Source: Tenrec ecaudatus (lineage: Eukaryota; Chordata; Mammalia; Afrosoricida; Tenrecidae). Taken from it: a stretch of 64,000 nucleotides of DNA. Below the pieces are notes generated by a model that saw only the letters and a program-made list of their open reading frames with translations, was not told where the DNA came from and did not search any database. The stretch spans positions 22,966,001 through 23,030,000 of the forward strand of contig NC_134540.1 in assembly GCF_050624435.1 (NCBI RefSeq). The letters are read 5' to 3'. The position numbers and the translations under genes are program-made. Shown here piece after piece: positions 1 to 11,271 of the stretch; position 1 is the stretch's first letter; the number at the start of each line of letters is the position of its first letter.

Positions 1-244
1 ATGGCACAGAACGCTCAGACAGCCAGGGACGAAAAGGAGCGACTCCGCCGCCGGCCAATCATATCAACGCGCACGAAGGATCCTATTCTGACCACTTTTA
101 CAACAGATTTCCCACTACATTTTCAGTTGACCCAGTGGTACGGCAGACTTTCCACCAAATTTTAAAGGTTAACGATAATATGAAATATAAGAAAAAGAGA
201 GTACCCAAAGGGCAGCAGTCCACATTCAAGGCTGTGATTCTGAA
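1..244. other. Unassigned sequence 3' of PIBF1
   Basis: Moderately CpG-containing at the very left edge (1-75), then ordinary. No splice sites with an open exon and no repeat that I recognise. Confidence 0.4.
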
Positions 245-431
245 CACTGCTGCCCTTCTTGCCATCGAGCCCATGCTAACTCGCAGTGACCGGTGGGTTT
301 CTGAGGCTGGACCTGTACAGAGGTACAAAGCCTCGTCTTTGTCCTGCTGAGTGGCTGCTGGGTTCAAACTGCTGACGTGCGTGGTTAGCAGACCAACATG
401 CAGCCCACCTCGCCACTGGGGCTCCTGGAAC
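245..431 (-). repeat. AfroSINE (tRNA-derived SINE)
   Basis: The antisense copy ends at cgccactggggctcc, the complement of the SINE head. It contains the B-box complement gggttcaaactgctgac and the body motif of the Afrotherian SINE (agaaacccaccggtcactgcg on minus). It lies just past the PIBF1 3' end. Confidence 0.8.
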
Positions 432-578
432 ACCATCATTGTTCCCCCGAAAGGCCTTCTAGTGAAGGCATTTACCAATGATTCTTATTTTAAAATGCAA
501 ACTAGCTTTGCGCTTTTTATGACATTTTAGATTATGATTTTATATAGTCTAAAAAGTAACTATCTTTCCACATATATA

Positions 579-584
579 TTTATT
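579..584 (-). promoter_or_regulatory. Candidate distal polyadenylation signal
   Basis: AATAAA on the minus strand about 290 bp after the PIBF1 stop. It is followed by TATATATG and a region containing T-rich stretches. It is an alternative to the hexamer at 725-730. Confidence 0.4.
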
Positions 585-724
585 TATACAATACACACTT
601 TGAAATGTACTGAGCTAACAGGAAATCTCTAAAATTAAAGTCACAAGCACAACAGTTCATTTCTTCTGTATCAAAAAAGAGAAAACCAAATAGAAAGTAT
701 ACTATTTTTTGAGTTTTACCAAAT

Positions 725-730
725 TTTATT
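725..730 (-). promoter_or_regulatory. Candidate proximal polyadenylation signal
   Basis: AATAAA on the minus strand (TTTATT on plus), about 145 bp after the PIBF1 stop, within an AT-rich stretch. Confidence 0.4.
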
Positions 731-873
731 ATTATATCAAAATATGTTGACTTAATAGTCAATTAAAATAAACAAAATTAATCATTAAAAATATTGGGTA
801 CATGATTAAGGTACGTTCCCCACCCCCCGTCAGAAGGAAGAATATCCAGAATATTACAGATACATGGAAGATC

Positions 874-924
874 CTAGGTCTTCATCGTTACTTTCTTAGA
901 CCACTCAGGTGCTTCTTTTTTGGT
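874..924 (-). CDS. PIBF1: PIBF1 terminal coding exon (C-terminus and stop)
   Basis: Read on the minus strand, a pyrimidine-rich acceptor ending cttttccacag lies at 937-925. It is followed by 16 codons and a TAG stop (876-874). The peptide is TKKEAPEWSKKVTMKT. The mammalian PIBF1 C-terminus, as I remember it, is TKKEAPEWSKKQKMKT, so 14 of 16 residues agree. The exon starts in phase 0, which fits the phase-0 donor of the exon at 17709-17536. PIBF1 is a roughly 757-residue coiled-coil protein of the centrosome and centriolar satellites needed for ciliogenesis; a secreted immunomodulatory form has also been described. This exon encodes only the short basic tail. The last residues differ slightly from the remembered human tail (VTM for QKM), as expected between mammalian orders. 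The start is fixed by the acceptor, not by a methionine. Confidence 0.93.
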   Translation of the reverse strand, partial: TKKEAPEWSKKVTMKT

Positions 925-1149
925 CTGTGGAAAAGCGAAAAAGAAAAAATAAATTACAAGTAGGATAAGAGAGACAGGTCATAGAACTAAATACATACAC
1001 TGAAGTGTTTTTTTTAATGTAAAACTGCAGCAAACAAGTGCTTTTCCTAATTCAGAAAGACATGTTTACAGGCAAAGGTTTTCTGTCTTTTAACAGAAAG
1101 AAATCTATTATGCACACACAAGAAAATACGTCTGCGTTTGACGCGGTTA

Positions 1150-1373
1150 GATTTTTTGGTCAACTTGGACTGTGTAGGGGAATTCCAAAGTGTCAATCAG
1201 TGGTAGCCTGGTGGTGCCTCCTTGAATGTGTGGCCTTTCTCTGTGAGAGGTTTTGGGAACTTTCCTCTCTTCTGCCCCACTTCTTTCCTATCGATCTAAT
1301 CTCTCTCTATCCATCCATCCATCATTGGTTTTGTTTTTCTAGACAACCCAGCCTAACACGTTGTTTTTCTGTG
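1150..1373 (+). repeat. Remnant of 5-bp-duplicating LTR-like family
   Basis: Carries the family landmarks ggtcaacttgg, gtgtcaatcag and gtgtggcc, and ends tagacaacccagcctaacac, like the complete copies at 7971-8478 and 11272-11847. About half the length is missing and a (TCCA)n/(TCTA)n stretch replaces part of the interior. Confidence 0.55.
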
Positions 1374-1450
1374 ATGAGGCACGACTCAAAGCTGGTATTT
1401 AACATAATCTACAGAGGTTAATGTTATAAACTAACCCTCTTTTCTTTCTT

Positions 1451-3297
1451 TAAAAAAAATCATTTTGTTGGGGGCTCATACAACTCTTATCACAACCCAA
1501 GCACATTTGTACATTCGTTGTCATCATCATTCTCAAAACATTTACTTTCTACTTGAGCCCTTGGTATCAGCTCCTCATTTCCCCCCTCTTTCTCTGCCCT
1601 CCTCCCTCATGAACCCTTGATAATTTACAAATTATTATTTAATGTTTTACACTGTCTGACATCTCCCTTCACCCACTTTTCTGTTGTCCATCCTCTAGGG
1701 AGGAGGCTATATGTAGATCCTTGTGATTGGTTCTCCCTTTCTATCCCGCCTTCCCTCTACCCTCCCGGTATTGCCACTCTCACCACTAAAGGGATCATCC
1801 GCCCTGGATTCCCTGTGTTTTCAGTTGCTATCTGTACCAGTGGTATAGCTGGATTTGTAAGGTAAAACTGGGATCATGATAGTGGTGGGGGTGAATCATT
1901 AAAGAACAAGAGGAAAGTTGTATGTTTCATCATTGCTATACTGCACCCTGACTGGCTCATCTCCTCCCCACAACCCTTTTGTAAGGGGATGTCCAGTCAA
2001 TGACCATCATTCATAATAATATGATTTTTTTCCTTCGATGCTTGATTCCTGATCCCATCAACACCTTGTGATCACACAGGCTGGTTTGCTCCGTCCATGT
2101 GGGCTTTGTTGCTTCTCAGCTAGATGGCCGCTTGTTTACCTTCAAGCCTTTAAGACCCCAGATGCTATCTCTTTTGATAGCCGGGCACCATCAGCTTTCT
2201 TTATCACATTTGCTTATGCACCCACTTTGTCTTCAGCGATTGTGTAGGGAAGGTGAGCATCATGGAATGCCAGTTTAGTAGAACAAAGTATTCTTGCATT
2301 GAGGGAGTACTTGTGTGGAGGCCCAATGTCTATCTGCTACCTTAATACTAAACTTATAAATATAGGCACATAGATCTATTTTCCCATCCTAATATATGAA
2401 TATATTTACATGTGTACATGCCTGTATTTAGACCTCTATAAATGCCCTTTGCTTCCTAGCGCCTTTCTCTATTTCCTTTTACTTTCCACTTGTTCCACTA
2501 TCATGCTCAGCCTTCATTTGGGTTTCAGTAATTCCTCTCAGTTACATTGCCCTTGATCAAGCCCTATCAGACCTCCTACACCCTCCTCACCACTGATTTT
2601 GGATCACTTGTTGTTCCTTTTTCCCTGGGCTTGTTAACACCACTTCCTTTCCCCCCACCTTCCCCTCTCCCATGTCCCCCAGGGATCATTGGTCCTGTTG
2701 TTTTCTCCTCTAGATTGTTTATCTAGCCTATCTTATCTAGATAGACCAGCAGAGATAATAATATGCACAAAAACAAGACAGAGCCAAACAAACAAAAAAA
2801 AGAAAACTAAATAACAACAAAAAAATCAATGACACACAAAAAAGAGAAAAGCCTGTAAATAGTTCAAGGTCTGTTTGTTGGCCTTTAGGGGTGTTTTCTG
2901 GTCGAGTCTGATGGGGTGCCACACTTCGGCCCAAAGTCTATTTTTGGTACTCCCTTGCTCTGTTCCCCTTGCTGTTCTGTTGCTCGCCTTTAGTGTTTTG
3001 CCTTGGAGTGGTGGTGTCAGATCGGGCAGAATTCCCACACTGTGTCTTCAGAGTTGTCCCCTGTAGGGCTATGGGTCAGTGAGGAATGTCGTGTCTCATA
3101 GTGGGGCTGGCCATGTGGTCCTCCCTGTGGACTGGCTGCTTTGAGCAGGGATATGGTCCTCAAGGCTTGGTGGGCCAGGATGTGTTCTACTCTCTCTTCC
3201 TCCCTCTTCATTTGCTCCCATGTGCTCTGATCAGACAGCTTCAGTGCTGTCCTCTGAAGGGAATTCTTTTGGGGGGAGGGGCGCCCAAACTGACCCC
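1451..3297 (-). mobile_element. LINE-1 3' region, 5'-truncated
   Basis: The left edge is the complement of an A-rich tail plus the L1 3' terminus (complement of gagccccaacaaaatga). It continues through the long 3' UTR-like region shared with the plus-strand copies at 44131-48292; landmarks are the complements of cctgccagg, ctgatggtgcccggctatca and agactcgac. It ends near the segment matching ttcagagaacagcactg of those copies. ORFs in this stretch are not L1 ORF1 or ORF2. Confidence 0.85.
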
Positions 3298-3759
3298 ATT
3301 TTCAAAGAGGATTATCAAGGAAGGACATAACTTCTTTTTAGTTGCTTCATCTGTACATATATTTACAGACACAGAAACACAACAGGTTGAAGGATCACTA
3401 TGTCTAAATTGCTAGCTTTCTAGACCTTTTAACTTGCTCAGCGTTGACCAGCATGTTGCTCGGTTTATTGTTCAAACATTTCAGTTTGGCCTGAAAAGTT
3501 CCAAGAACAGACTACTAACCAACTGCAACACCCGCTACAAAGCTGACGGGTAGGGAAGGGTGTCTCAGGACTTGGCAGTCAGAGCTCCTTGTACAAAACA
3601 ATGCTCTGGTCAAGGCATCGTAGTTTGCAGCCCCAAGCGTAGTGGCTTTTACACGAGCTCCAGCTTGTGTGGACGGTGTGTATGTGCAACAGAATGCACC
3701 GATGCGCCATCACCACGGAGCACAGCCACCCCTCGCCACTGTGCTTCCCTCCAGTGCAC

Positions 3760-4050
3760 TTGGTAGATGATGCCTCGTTTTACAAATCGAACATCGGGGG
3801 CAAGCGGGGGTCGAGCAAGTCTATGGTGGACTTGTGCTGACTTCATAGCTCTGTGTCACGGTGCGGCACGTCTTACCTTTCAAGCCTTTCCCTAAAGCTA
3901 GCATAAACTTAATAGGCTTTGACAAGGCGGCATAAATGTAACTTTCATACGCATCAGGAAACTGAACTAATTCACGGAGCTCGCTTTATGGCGGTATTTA
4001 CTTTATCATGGAGGTCTGGAACCAAACCAAAGTGTCTGGGAGGTACTTTA
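3760..4050 (+). mobile_element. Tigger-type DNA transposon remnant
   Basis: The terminal part resembles the mammalian Tigger1 3' end: acataaatgtaactttcata-like sequence, then ctcgctttatggcggtattt and ggaggtctggaaccaaacc. A preceding gcaagtctatgg...cttgtgctgacttcat block fits the same element. No transposase ORF survives. Confidence 0.6.
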
Positions 4051-4231
4051 GTATCACTAATTAAATATGCAGGTTACTTCTTCCTGTACCCTTCCCCAAA
4101 TCCGAAAGTTTGTTGCTTCTCTCCTTCCAGTCTTTAAATTCAAGTATCATCCAGTGTAAATGTAAACATCACAGTATTCTGAGCTTGTTTTCTATTCACT
4201 ATGCCTCACTGCCTTGGGAGACACAGTCTCC

Positions 4232-4268
4232 GGCCGCACGCACGCACGCACACACGCACGCACGCACA
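4232..4268. repeat. (ACGC/AC)n microsatellite
   Basis: Alternating cgcacgcacgcacg units of about 36 bp. It is CpG-rich for an intron. Confidence 0.85.
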
Positions 4269-4799
4269 GGACACTCCTGGCACCCTACCTGCAGCAGCAA
4301 CGCTCGAAGAAACACCTTCCTCCCAAAACATCCCACTGACACCAGAAAAAGAAACCAATAATAATAACACCAGAGGGGTTCAAACATGTTGTGAGAAATG
4401 GCAGCGAGACTGGAAAACGGTATTTTTTCCTGTGTTAGTTACTGGGATTTGGCTGTTGTGAAAAAAAAAGTTATACTTTATTATACATTTTGCTTTACTT
4501 AATCTTAGCCAACAGGCTGCGAAGCGGCCCGTTTTGTACTCTACCTTAGGGAGACTTTAACACCCTGGGCCCTAAACGCTTCCGTAGTTAGTAGCTGAAG
4601 AGGCTTCTGTGTCGGAATCTAGTTCCATCTGGGCCTGTCCCCATTGGTTATGTTTTCAGCACCGAGACGAAGATGGACGCTAGCAAAACCCGGCAACTCG
4701 GAGCTGCGAGCACGCGCTGGAATGTCAAACCTACCCGTGTCTTCATGCGCCCTCCTACTCTGTTTACCTCTGTGGCCGTTACCCCTTGTCCACTTCTTA

Positions 4800-4955
4800 G
4801 ATCATTTTTGTTTGTTTGTTTGTTTATACCCCAGTTCACCCAAGAGTGTAAGCTTCATAGAGGTAGGAGGTTTTATACCCTCCCTGCCTAAAAGAACAGT
4901 ATGCGGCACACCGAAGTACTATTTGGCTCCGTAAACATTTTCTGAACGAATGCTG
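4800..4955 (+). repeat. L2 LINE 3' end (ancient)
   Basis: Weak but ordered similarity to the mammal-wide L2 3' end: gtgtaagcttcatagaggta, then a ccctccctgcc block, then aacattttctgaacgaatgc. The rest of 4270-5613 has no repeat or exon that I can name. Confidence 0.5.
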
Positions 4956-5613
4956 TCGGATTCTCCCCTTTAGTTATGTCTTTTATGGACAGAAAGTCTC
5001 CTGGAAGACATCCTCTGGGCATCTGCCTTACGCAACAGGATGAAAACCGCACCAATAATAACGAAGCACCATGAGCCCAGAGACTCAGCAACTTCGCCTT
5101 TAGACGCACGATGAGCCGTCTTTCTGTTTGAAGCAACACCCTCAAAATCTGTAATTATGATTACAGAACATGGATTTCTGATGCTCACCAAGCACATAGT
5201 CTTCGTTATTAGATATGAGTATCAATAAAGTGCTTTCCATTAGTGACCGCTCCTGACTCTCCTCACCAGCACAGGACAGCCCATGGAGACTGATCAGGAA
5301 GGCCCTTGGCAACTGTGGCCTGGGGACGGCTGCTGCACGAACGAGCTGCTTAGAAGGGCTTGTCTGTCTGTCCTAACAGAACGGTGGACGAAACAACCTC
5401 CAAACAAAGCTATGCAGGCGAGTGCGATGTGGCCCACAAACATGAAAATGCAACCTTGCCTTTTACAGAAATGGCTTCTGCTCCTGATAGGTGCCTTTTC
5501 AAAACGTGGGCACAAAAAATAATTCCAGCAGCAATCTACCGCTTTTGTTTCATTCCACTCACTTAGGTGTTTGCACAGTGATGTTTCTCACTGCCTTACA
5601 TCAAAGATAATCA

Positions 5614-5901
5614 AAACCAAAGCCACTGGCATTGGGCTGATTCGGACTCATACAAAGCACCTCTAACTCTCTCACTCACTGTCATTAAGTTGAGGCTGAC
5701 CCATAGGACAGGGTAGAATTGCCCTGTGGGTTTTAAGACTGCACATTTTAGTGGGAGTACCAGCCCAGTACTTCTCCCAATTCTCTCTAGGGTTTCTAAA
5801 ACCATGCATCTTCAAGAGCGCAGAGAGCCTCGACTTTCTCCCACAGAACACTTCGAGGGTTTGCAGCCCGATGCCTAACCCACAGCATCACCAGGCTCCT
5901 T
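5614..5901 (-). repeat. AfroSINE, antisense, expanded
   Basis: The complement of the SINE tail (aaaccaaagccactggcatt) begins the copy and the complement of the head (catcaccaggctcc) ends it. At about 288 bp it is longer than the usual 180-200 bp, because the central part appears duplicated. Confidence 0.7.
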
Positions 5902-5951
5902 CCTAATGCAGCTCCTTACCCTTGATAAACATAAGATGACACATATATTTA

Positions 5952-6122
5952 GGAGCCCTGCTAGTAGGTTGGGCTGCTAACCTTAAGAACAGCGATTTAA
6001 AACCACGAGCCAACTTTAGTCCTGTCGAGGTAAAGTCTCAGAAACCCAGAGAAACGCTTCTACCCGCTCCCCACGGGTCACTATGAGTCAGACGGGACTA
6101 GAAGGCAAGGCGTTTGGCTTCG
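5952..6122 (+). repeat. AfroSINE
   Basis: The head ggagccctgctagtaggttg is followed by a ggctgctaacc A-to-B box spacer, a body with ctcagaaaccc and a gtcactatgagtcag end. Confidence 0.8.
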
Positions 6123-6214
6123 GCTTATACATATATTTGCCAGTACTTTATTGTTGCTTGCTGTCAAGCCAAGTCTGACTCATAGCAACGCTATATGGGG
6201 TTTCCTGGGTACAA

Positions 6215-6600
6215 TCTTACTGTGAGGACTAAGGCACACCTGAGCTCAGTCAGTGTAGTATGCAGTCTTCTAGGCATGTGAAAGCTGGACACTCAATAAG
6301 GAAGCTAGAGGAAGAATCCCCGTGTTTGAATTAGGGTGCTGGCAAAGAATTCTGAAAGTACCGATGACTGCCTAAAGAGGAAGTACTGGCAGAATGCTCT
6401 TTAGTGTCAAGGATGGCAAAGCTTCATCTCATGCACTGTGGACATGTTGTCAGGAGGGACTAATCTCCGGAGAAGAACGTCACTGTTGGGAAAGAAGAGG
6501 GGCAGTGTGGGGCTACGACACTCCCATCGTCGTCAGGCCGTGCACAGGGCTGCTGCGGGTCGGAACCCTTCCACGACAGCAATCTGACACAGACATGATC
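6215..6600 (+). mobile_element. BovB/RTE LINE 3' fragment
   Basis: Matches the C-terminal coding part and tail of the Afrotherian BovB: gaaagctggacactcaataa, then gaattagggtgctggcaaag, then tggacatgttgtcaggaggg. It is full of stops and deletions, so it is dead. Confidence 0.75.
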
Positions 6601-6604
6601 TTTA

Positions 6605-6870
6605 CCCTGACTTTATCGGGGGCTCTTAGAGCCCTTAGAACAAGTCACACATCATATGTATCCAACATATTTGTACATAGGTTGCCATCGTTCTTTTAGA
6701 AACATTTACTTTCTGCTTGAGAGTTTGGTATCAGCTCCTTTCTTTCTCTCCCTGCCCCCCTCCCACCATCATGACCCCTTGATAAATTATGAGTATTTTC
6801 ATATTTTATACCAACCACTTTTTCCGTTCCCCCATGGCTTCTGCCCCACCTTCCCCCTACCCTTATAGGT
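6605..6870 (-). mobile_element. LINE-1 3' end fragment
   Basis: Antisense L1 terminus (ttatcgggggctcttagagc, then acatttactttctgcttgag, then tttggtatcagctcctttct). It is about 265 bp and 5'-truncated, and abuts the BovB piece on its left. Confidence 0.8.
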
Positions 6871-6874
6871 AACT

Positions 6875-7800
6875 TTTATATCGGAAATAGTCCCTTCATT
6901 TTTATTGTTCTGGCTCAAATTAATTAGATGTGCCATCATTATAAAGGACCAGGATAAGAGTAATATTAATGAAAGCCTTGGGTTCAGTGGAGTGTTTCAG
7001 GTATCCAAATAAACTGCCCACGTATTCCAGATGAGGAAAAGCTCAGAAAGCTGTAGCAGAAGCAAGTGATGAGATTAACTAAAAGTCTACCAGAAGTGAC
7101 TTGCTACATTATGATTCTGGAGATAAATAACTGATAAGATAGGTGTGTTTGTACCAGCTAGAAGCAGCCGACTAAAATATTAACACATAGTTTGGGGATC
7201 ATCACACATTGAGAAAGCGTGTTACAAGAAAGCAGAGTGACTGCCACAGACTGGCAGAGACTTCTGAAAGCTAGGGAAGGGGCTGGAGATTGCAGACAGA
7301 CCTACTCGTGGTTAACCAGGACCACTTCTCGCGGGAAAAGAGCGACGATGTCGACTACCTGTAGGTACTCTGCTGTCTGAAACACACACAGGCCATCAAT
7401 CCAACACATGACTTTCTAGAATGTAAATGAATCTAGGATAGATTCTACCCAGCAGAGGAGACCTTCTTAAGATTATTTCACCCTCTTTGTCTTGCTTCTA
7501 AAGCAGAAATTGCTTATTTCCAGGGTAGTGTATGAGCTAAGTCACATCAGAAAGAGGCTGGAATTAGTAAACCTGACACTAGAGATTGAAAATGTGTTCC
7601 TTTTAAAGTGTGATTTTGTAGAGCCAGGTATCTTGAGGCCTGATCACACTTGAGTGAGATAAACCTAGTTTCATTTTGAGAAGTAGAAAAGCTCAGTGAG
7701 ATCAGAGCTTCTCCCCCCACCCCCCCAAAAAAGTACCAAGAAACATCACAGCCCCACTGTCATCAGAGTTTATGAATCCTAGTAGCCAGTAAATCACAGA
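6875..7800. other. Mostly unassigned intron
   Basis: No exon. A short stretch near 7030-7075 (cagatgaggaaaagctcaga) looks like an eroded antisense MIR. The rest is unassigned. Confidence 0.3.
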
Positions 7801-8506
7801 ACCAAACTCACTGCCTTCAAAATGGTTCCAACTCACGCCAACTCTACGGCACAGGGTAGAACTTCACCGGAGCGGTCCTGAGACTGTTACTCTTTACCGG
7901 AGTAGAAAACCTTAGCTTTCTTTCCAGGGCCACGGGTGGTAGCCGCCTGCCAGCAGTGCAGTTAGCAGCCTGTGGTAGTTACATGAGCTGTTGTCAATTT
8001 GAGACTTAAGAGTGAAGGGGTGTTTAGCCTGTCAATCAGGTTGCAGCTTGAGGACCTCATTTGGAGGCGCTAAGGAGATAAATAGCTCGCTGGAGGCGGG
8101 GCGCATGCTCACTCCCTGTGAGACATTTCCGTTGACAAGACACATGGAGCTATGCTAGAGCTCTGGAGCTGGAGGAGCCATGTGGAGACCCTGCCAGCAC
8201 TGAGATGCTTATACTGCCACTGGATCCACAAGACCTTCCACCCACAGACTGGCCTGTGATCTTCCTGCATTCAGGGCACCATTGCATGTGTTTCGTGAGT
8301 CTGAAGAGGACTTTATAGGTTGGTATCAGACATATGGGCTAATATTGGACTTACAGACTTGATCTGGAACTGGGCTGGGATGTTTTCTCAAGATTCAATT
8401 GCCCTTGTATATAAAGCTCTTTCTTATACACTTGAGTGTCTATGAATTTGTTTCTATAGTCAACACCAGACTAACACACGGCCCAACATATAACCACGAG
8501 GCCAGC
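7801..8506 (-). repeat. AfroSINE split by an LTR-like insertion
   Basis: The 3' part of an antisense SINE occupies 7801-7970. Its head complement resumes at 8479-8506 (caacatataaccacgaggcc). Between them lies the 508-bp element at 7971-8478. Confidence 0.8.
7971..8478 (+). mobile_element. Solo LTR-like element, complete
   Basis: Starts TGTGGTAGTTACATGAGC and ends GACTAACACA, so it has TG...CA ends. It is flanked by cagcc (7966-7970) and cggcc (8479-8483), a 5-bp target-site duplication with one change. A TATA-like tatataaag lies near 8408. There is no coding capacity. A 5-bp duplication suggests an ERVL/MaLR-like class. The family recurs at 1150, 11272, 24940, 26177 and 39291. Confidence 0.75.
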
Positions 8507-10009
8507 CAAGCTTCTCTAATGCCAACAGCCTCTATAAATATTACTCTTTTCATGTATGCAGTGACATGAACAAGGCAGGGAGGTACATGACCTGGTGACA
8601 GCACTAGCTTAATGAGGCATTCTGTGTCACTTGTCTTAATGTAGTCGAGTAAACTCATAGGACTGGTATACTACAAATAATCACAAATTAATTGTTTAAA
8701 TTAAAATGATAGGATTTCCCTCAGAATCAATAATAATGAGAAAACCTTTTTATAAGCTCCCTCTTGATTTCCCTCACTTGTTCTTACATTCTGAGCCCTG
8801 GGCTTGCAGCGTAGTCACAGTCCTCCACTCATACTGAGTTGACACATGGACTCAGCCTCAGCCGACTGCTGACCAGCAATGTCAAATGCTTTGCCCTCAG
8901 CCAGAATGCGGCTCCCCTGGGAGGTCCTGGAAGGTGCAGTCTCACCTTCAGGAATTTGCCTGGGTGTGCTTCTAGCAGACATTGGGGTACAGCGCCACAG
9001 GTCATGAGTCATACCACGGTGGTCAGAGCGCCCTGAACCATTCTTGTAAGCCTAGCCTGTCAATAGTGTGCTAATTCCAATCGCGGTCCCTCTACTGCTT
9101 CTGTTGTCCCACCTGTCAGTGAAGTTAACTGATCTGCCACCAATCGCGATTGTGTAGCAAGCAGTTCCTTTGCTCACATGTCCAATTCAGCAGTCATGGC
9201 TGTGAATATTTGGGACACCGGTATATCTGTATGCTGATGTGCTCTCTCATCTGGAAGATGTGTCTTTGTCCTGGGTTCGAATTTGTAAAGGGGCTTCTAC
9301 AAAAGAGATCTGAAGTTAGGGTGGCAGACGACGCCAGGGTTTGCCACTCTGCTGCATGCAGCAGTGAGCCACCAGAAGCAGGAACAGAGCAACCCCATGA
9401 CCACCAAGAAAGAGAAGACACCACAGCGTGTGTGAGAAATCGCTGCCTGATCACGTGACAGGGAAGAGGAGTCTCACAGCCCAGGAGGTGGAGTGGCAGG
9501 GAGACTACCTGGCTCTCAGAGGCAGAAGCCAAAGGATCAAGTGGCTGGGAGGCTGAGGACCAAGGATGTCAGCCAGCATGACTGAGAAGAGACAGAAGGG
9601 ACCAAGCCACAGTATCTTTATGATTATGTGACATGGCGGAGTCCCAAATGGGCCCCATAACACTTAGTATTGTCTGTTTGGATGAGCAAAAGCAGCCGAG
9701 AAATCCAGTGCTAGCAGAGGGATGGTTGGCATCAGAATGGGGTTCAGAGGGGGTTAGACATGGCCCCCAATGCCATTTCTTCAGGGTCCTGTTTTCCTCT
9801 TTGACAGGTGAAAGTGTTAATGAGTGGTGAAACCTCTGCCATAAGATAAAAGAATGCACTACAAATGAATACAATCCATCGGCAGAAAATACAAACTACC
9901 CATCCTATTCTTGAATCACGAAAGAAGTACAGGCTAGGACACACTTCACGAGTATAGTATTTCCTTTCTACTTGAATTTCTAACCTCGCCTCATCTACAT
10001 CTCTCAAAA
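8507..10009. other. Unassigned intron, possible eroded LTR
   Basis: No exon with splice sites. The segment 9240-9640 is GA-rich on plus with phrases such as aaccccatgaccaccaag that are common in eroded mammalian LTRs, but I cannot name a family. Confidence 0.3.
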
Positions 10010-10371
10010 TTGTAGTCAATAAAATACAAGTAAATACCCTTTTAGTATTCTGTGCTTTCAGTCAAGATCCATCTGACATCAACAATGATACTTCTGGTTA
10101 AATGGCCTCTTTTGAATCCAGTTTGAATTTCCAGCAGCTCTCTGGTGCTGTAACGGCTACTATCAGTTTCGCATTATCTTAAGCCACAATTTACTTGACT
10201 GTTGTATTCCTAACAGTGGTCGATAATTTCTGGACTTTTGGGTCACAAATATGGACCTCTTCCAGTTGGCCACGCAGGGTGCTCTCTTCCCAAGTCCTTG
10301 GCACAGAATAATGAGTGCTTCCAGGGCTGCATCTGTTTGTTGAAACATTTCAATTGGCATTCTTATTGATT

Positions 10372-10674
10372 TATTTAATGACTTTATTGGGGGCTCGTAC
10401 AGATATCGTAACATTCCATAATTCAATCAGATCAAGAACAATTGCACGATTGCTACCACAGTCAGTTTCAAAAAAATTTCTTTCTTCTTGAACTCCTTGA
10501 TATCAGCTCCCCTTTGTCCCCTCCCTCCCCCTCCCAAACCTTATATTATTTGTTTATTGCCACATCTCACCCCGTCCGATCTGTTTATGTACAATTCTGT
10601 TGTTGGTTCCCCTTGAGTGGGGTTATACAGTCATCAGTGCTGTAAGCTATCCCCCTCCCCCCTCCGTTGATAAG
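10372..10674 (-). mobile_element. LINE-1 3' end inserted in BovB
   Basis: Antisense L1 terminus (gactttattgggggctcgta, then ccttgatatcagctcccctt) between two halves of one BovB copy. It belongs to a different 3'-end subfamily from the 1451 copy (accacagtcagtttcaaaaa), shared with 50055-50345. Confidence 0.8.
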
Positions 10675-11271
10675 CTGTTCATTCCTGAGCCTTGTTTGTC
10701 GTGAATCCCTTCAGTGCAGCTTGGAATTCTTTGTTCATTACTGTCGGTTCTAGATCATGTGTCCTCAGAGGCCTGAAATAGTTGAAGATGAACCAATTCT
10801 TTCTGGCGTAGTGACTGCATCTCTTCCACTGCCTTTGGATGTTTCTGTCACTGCGTAATATTTTACTCACAGAATTCTTCAATATTGCAACTCAAGGCTT
10901 GGATTTTTGCTTCAGTTCTTTCAGCTTGAGAAATGCCAGACATGCTCTTCCTTTTGGGCTGTGTACTTAGGTTTCTGTACATTCATTACAATACTTAACA
11001 GTGTCTGCTTGAGCTTCTTCAGGAAATCTCGGTTCAGCTCTTTGCCTTCATCATTTCTTCCACTCGTTTTACCTACACTATGTTCAAGGGCACATTTCAG
11101 AGTTTCTTTGGACATACATTCCGATAATTTCTTTCTTTCCTATATTTTAAATGACCTTTTGCTTTCTTCATGCATGGTCTTCTTGATGTCAACTCACAGC
11201 TCAGGTCGTCTGGTATTAGCGTTCAACGCATCGGCGTTTTACTGGATGAGGCTCCTTACATTTAGATACAG

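Larger units (their letters stand above)
560..873 (-). other. PIBF1: PIBF1 3' untranslated region (extent inferred)
   Basis: The sequence downstream of the TAG stop on the minus strand is AT-rich and free of recognisable repeats. Two AATAAA hexamers are available on the minus strand, at 730-725 and at 584-579. Cleavage would then fall near 705-715 or near 560. Which one is used cannot be told from sequence. An antisense SINE begins only at about 431, so either choice leaves the transcript end in unique DNA. Confidence 0.6.

Noticed and set aside
1..120. CpG-bearing left edge considered as the promoter of the next gene
   Set aside because: Too short and only mildly CpG-rich; there is no evidence within the window.
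245..431. SINE B boxes considered as real tRNA genes throughout the window
   Set aside because: No copy folds into a complete cloverleaf by eye; the tRNA-like part continues into the SINE body.
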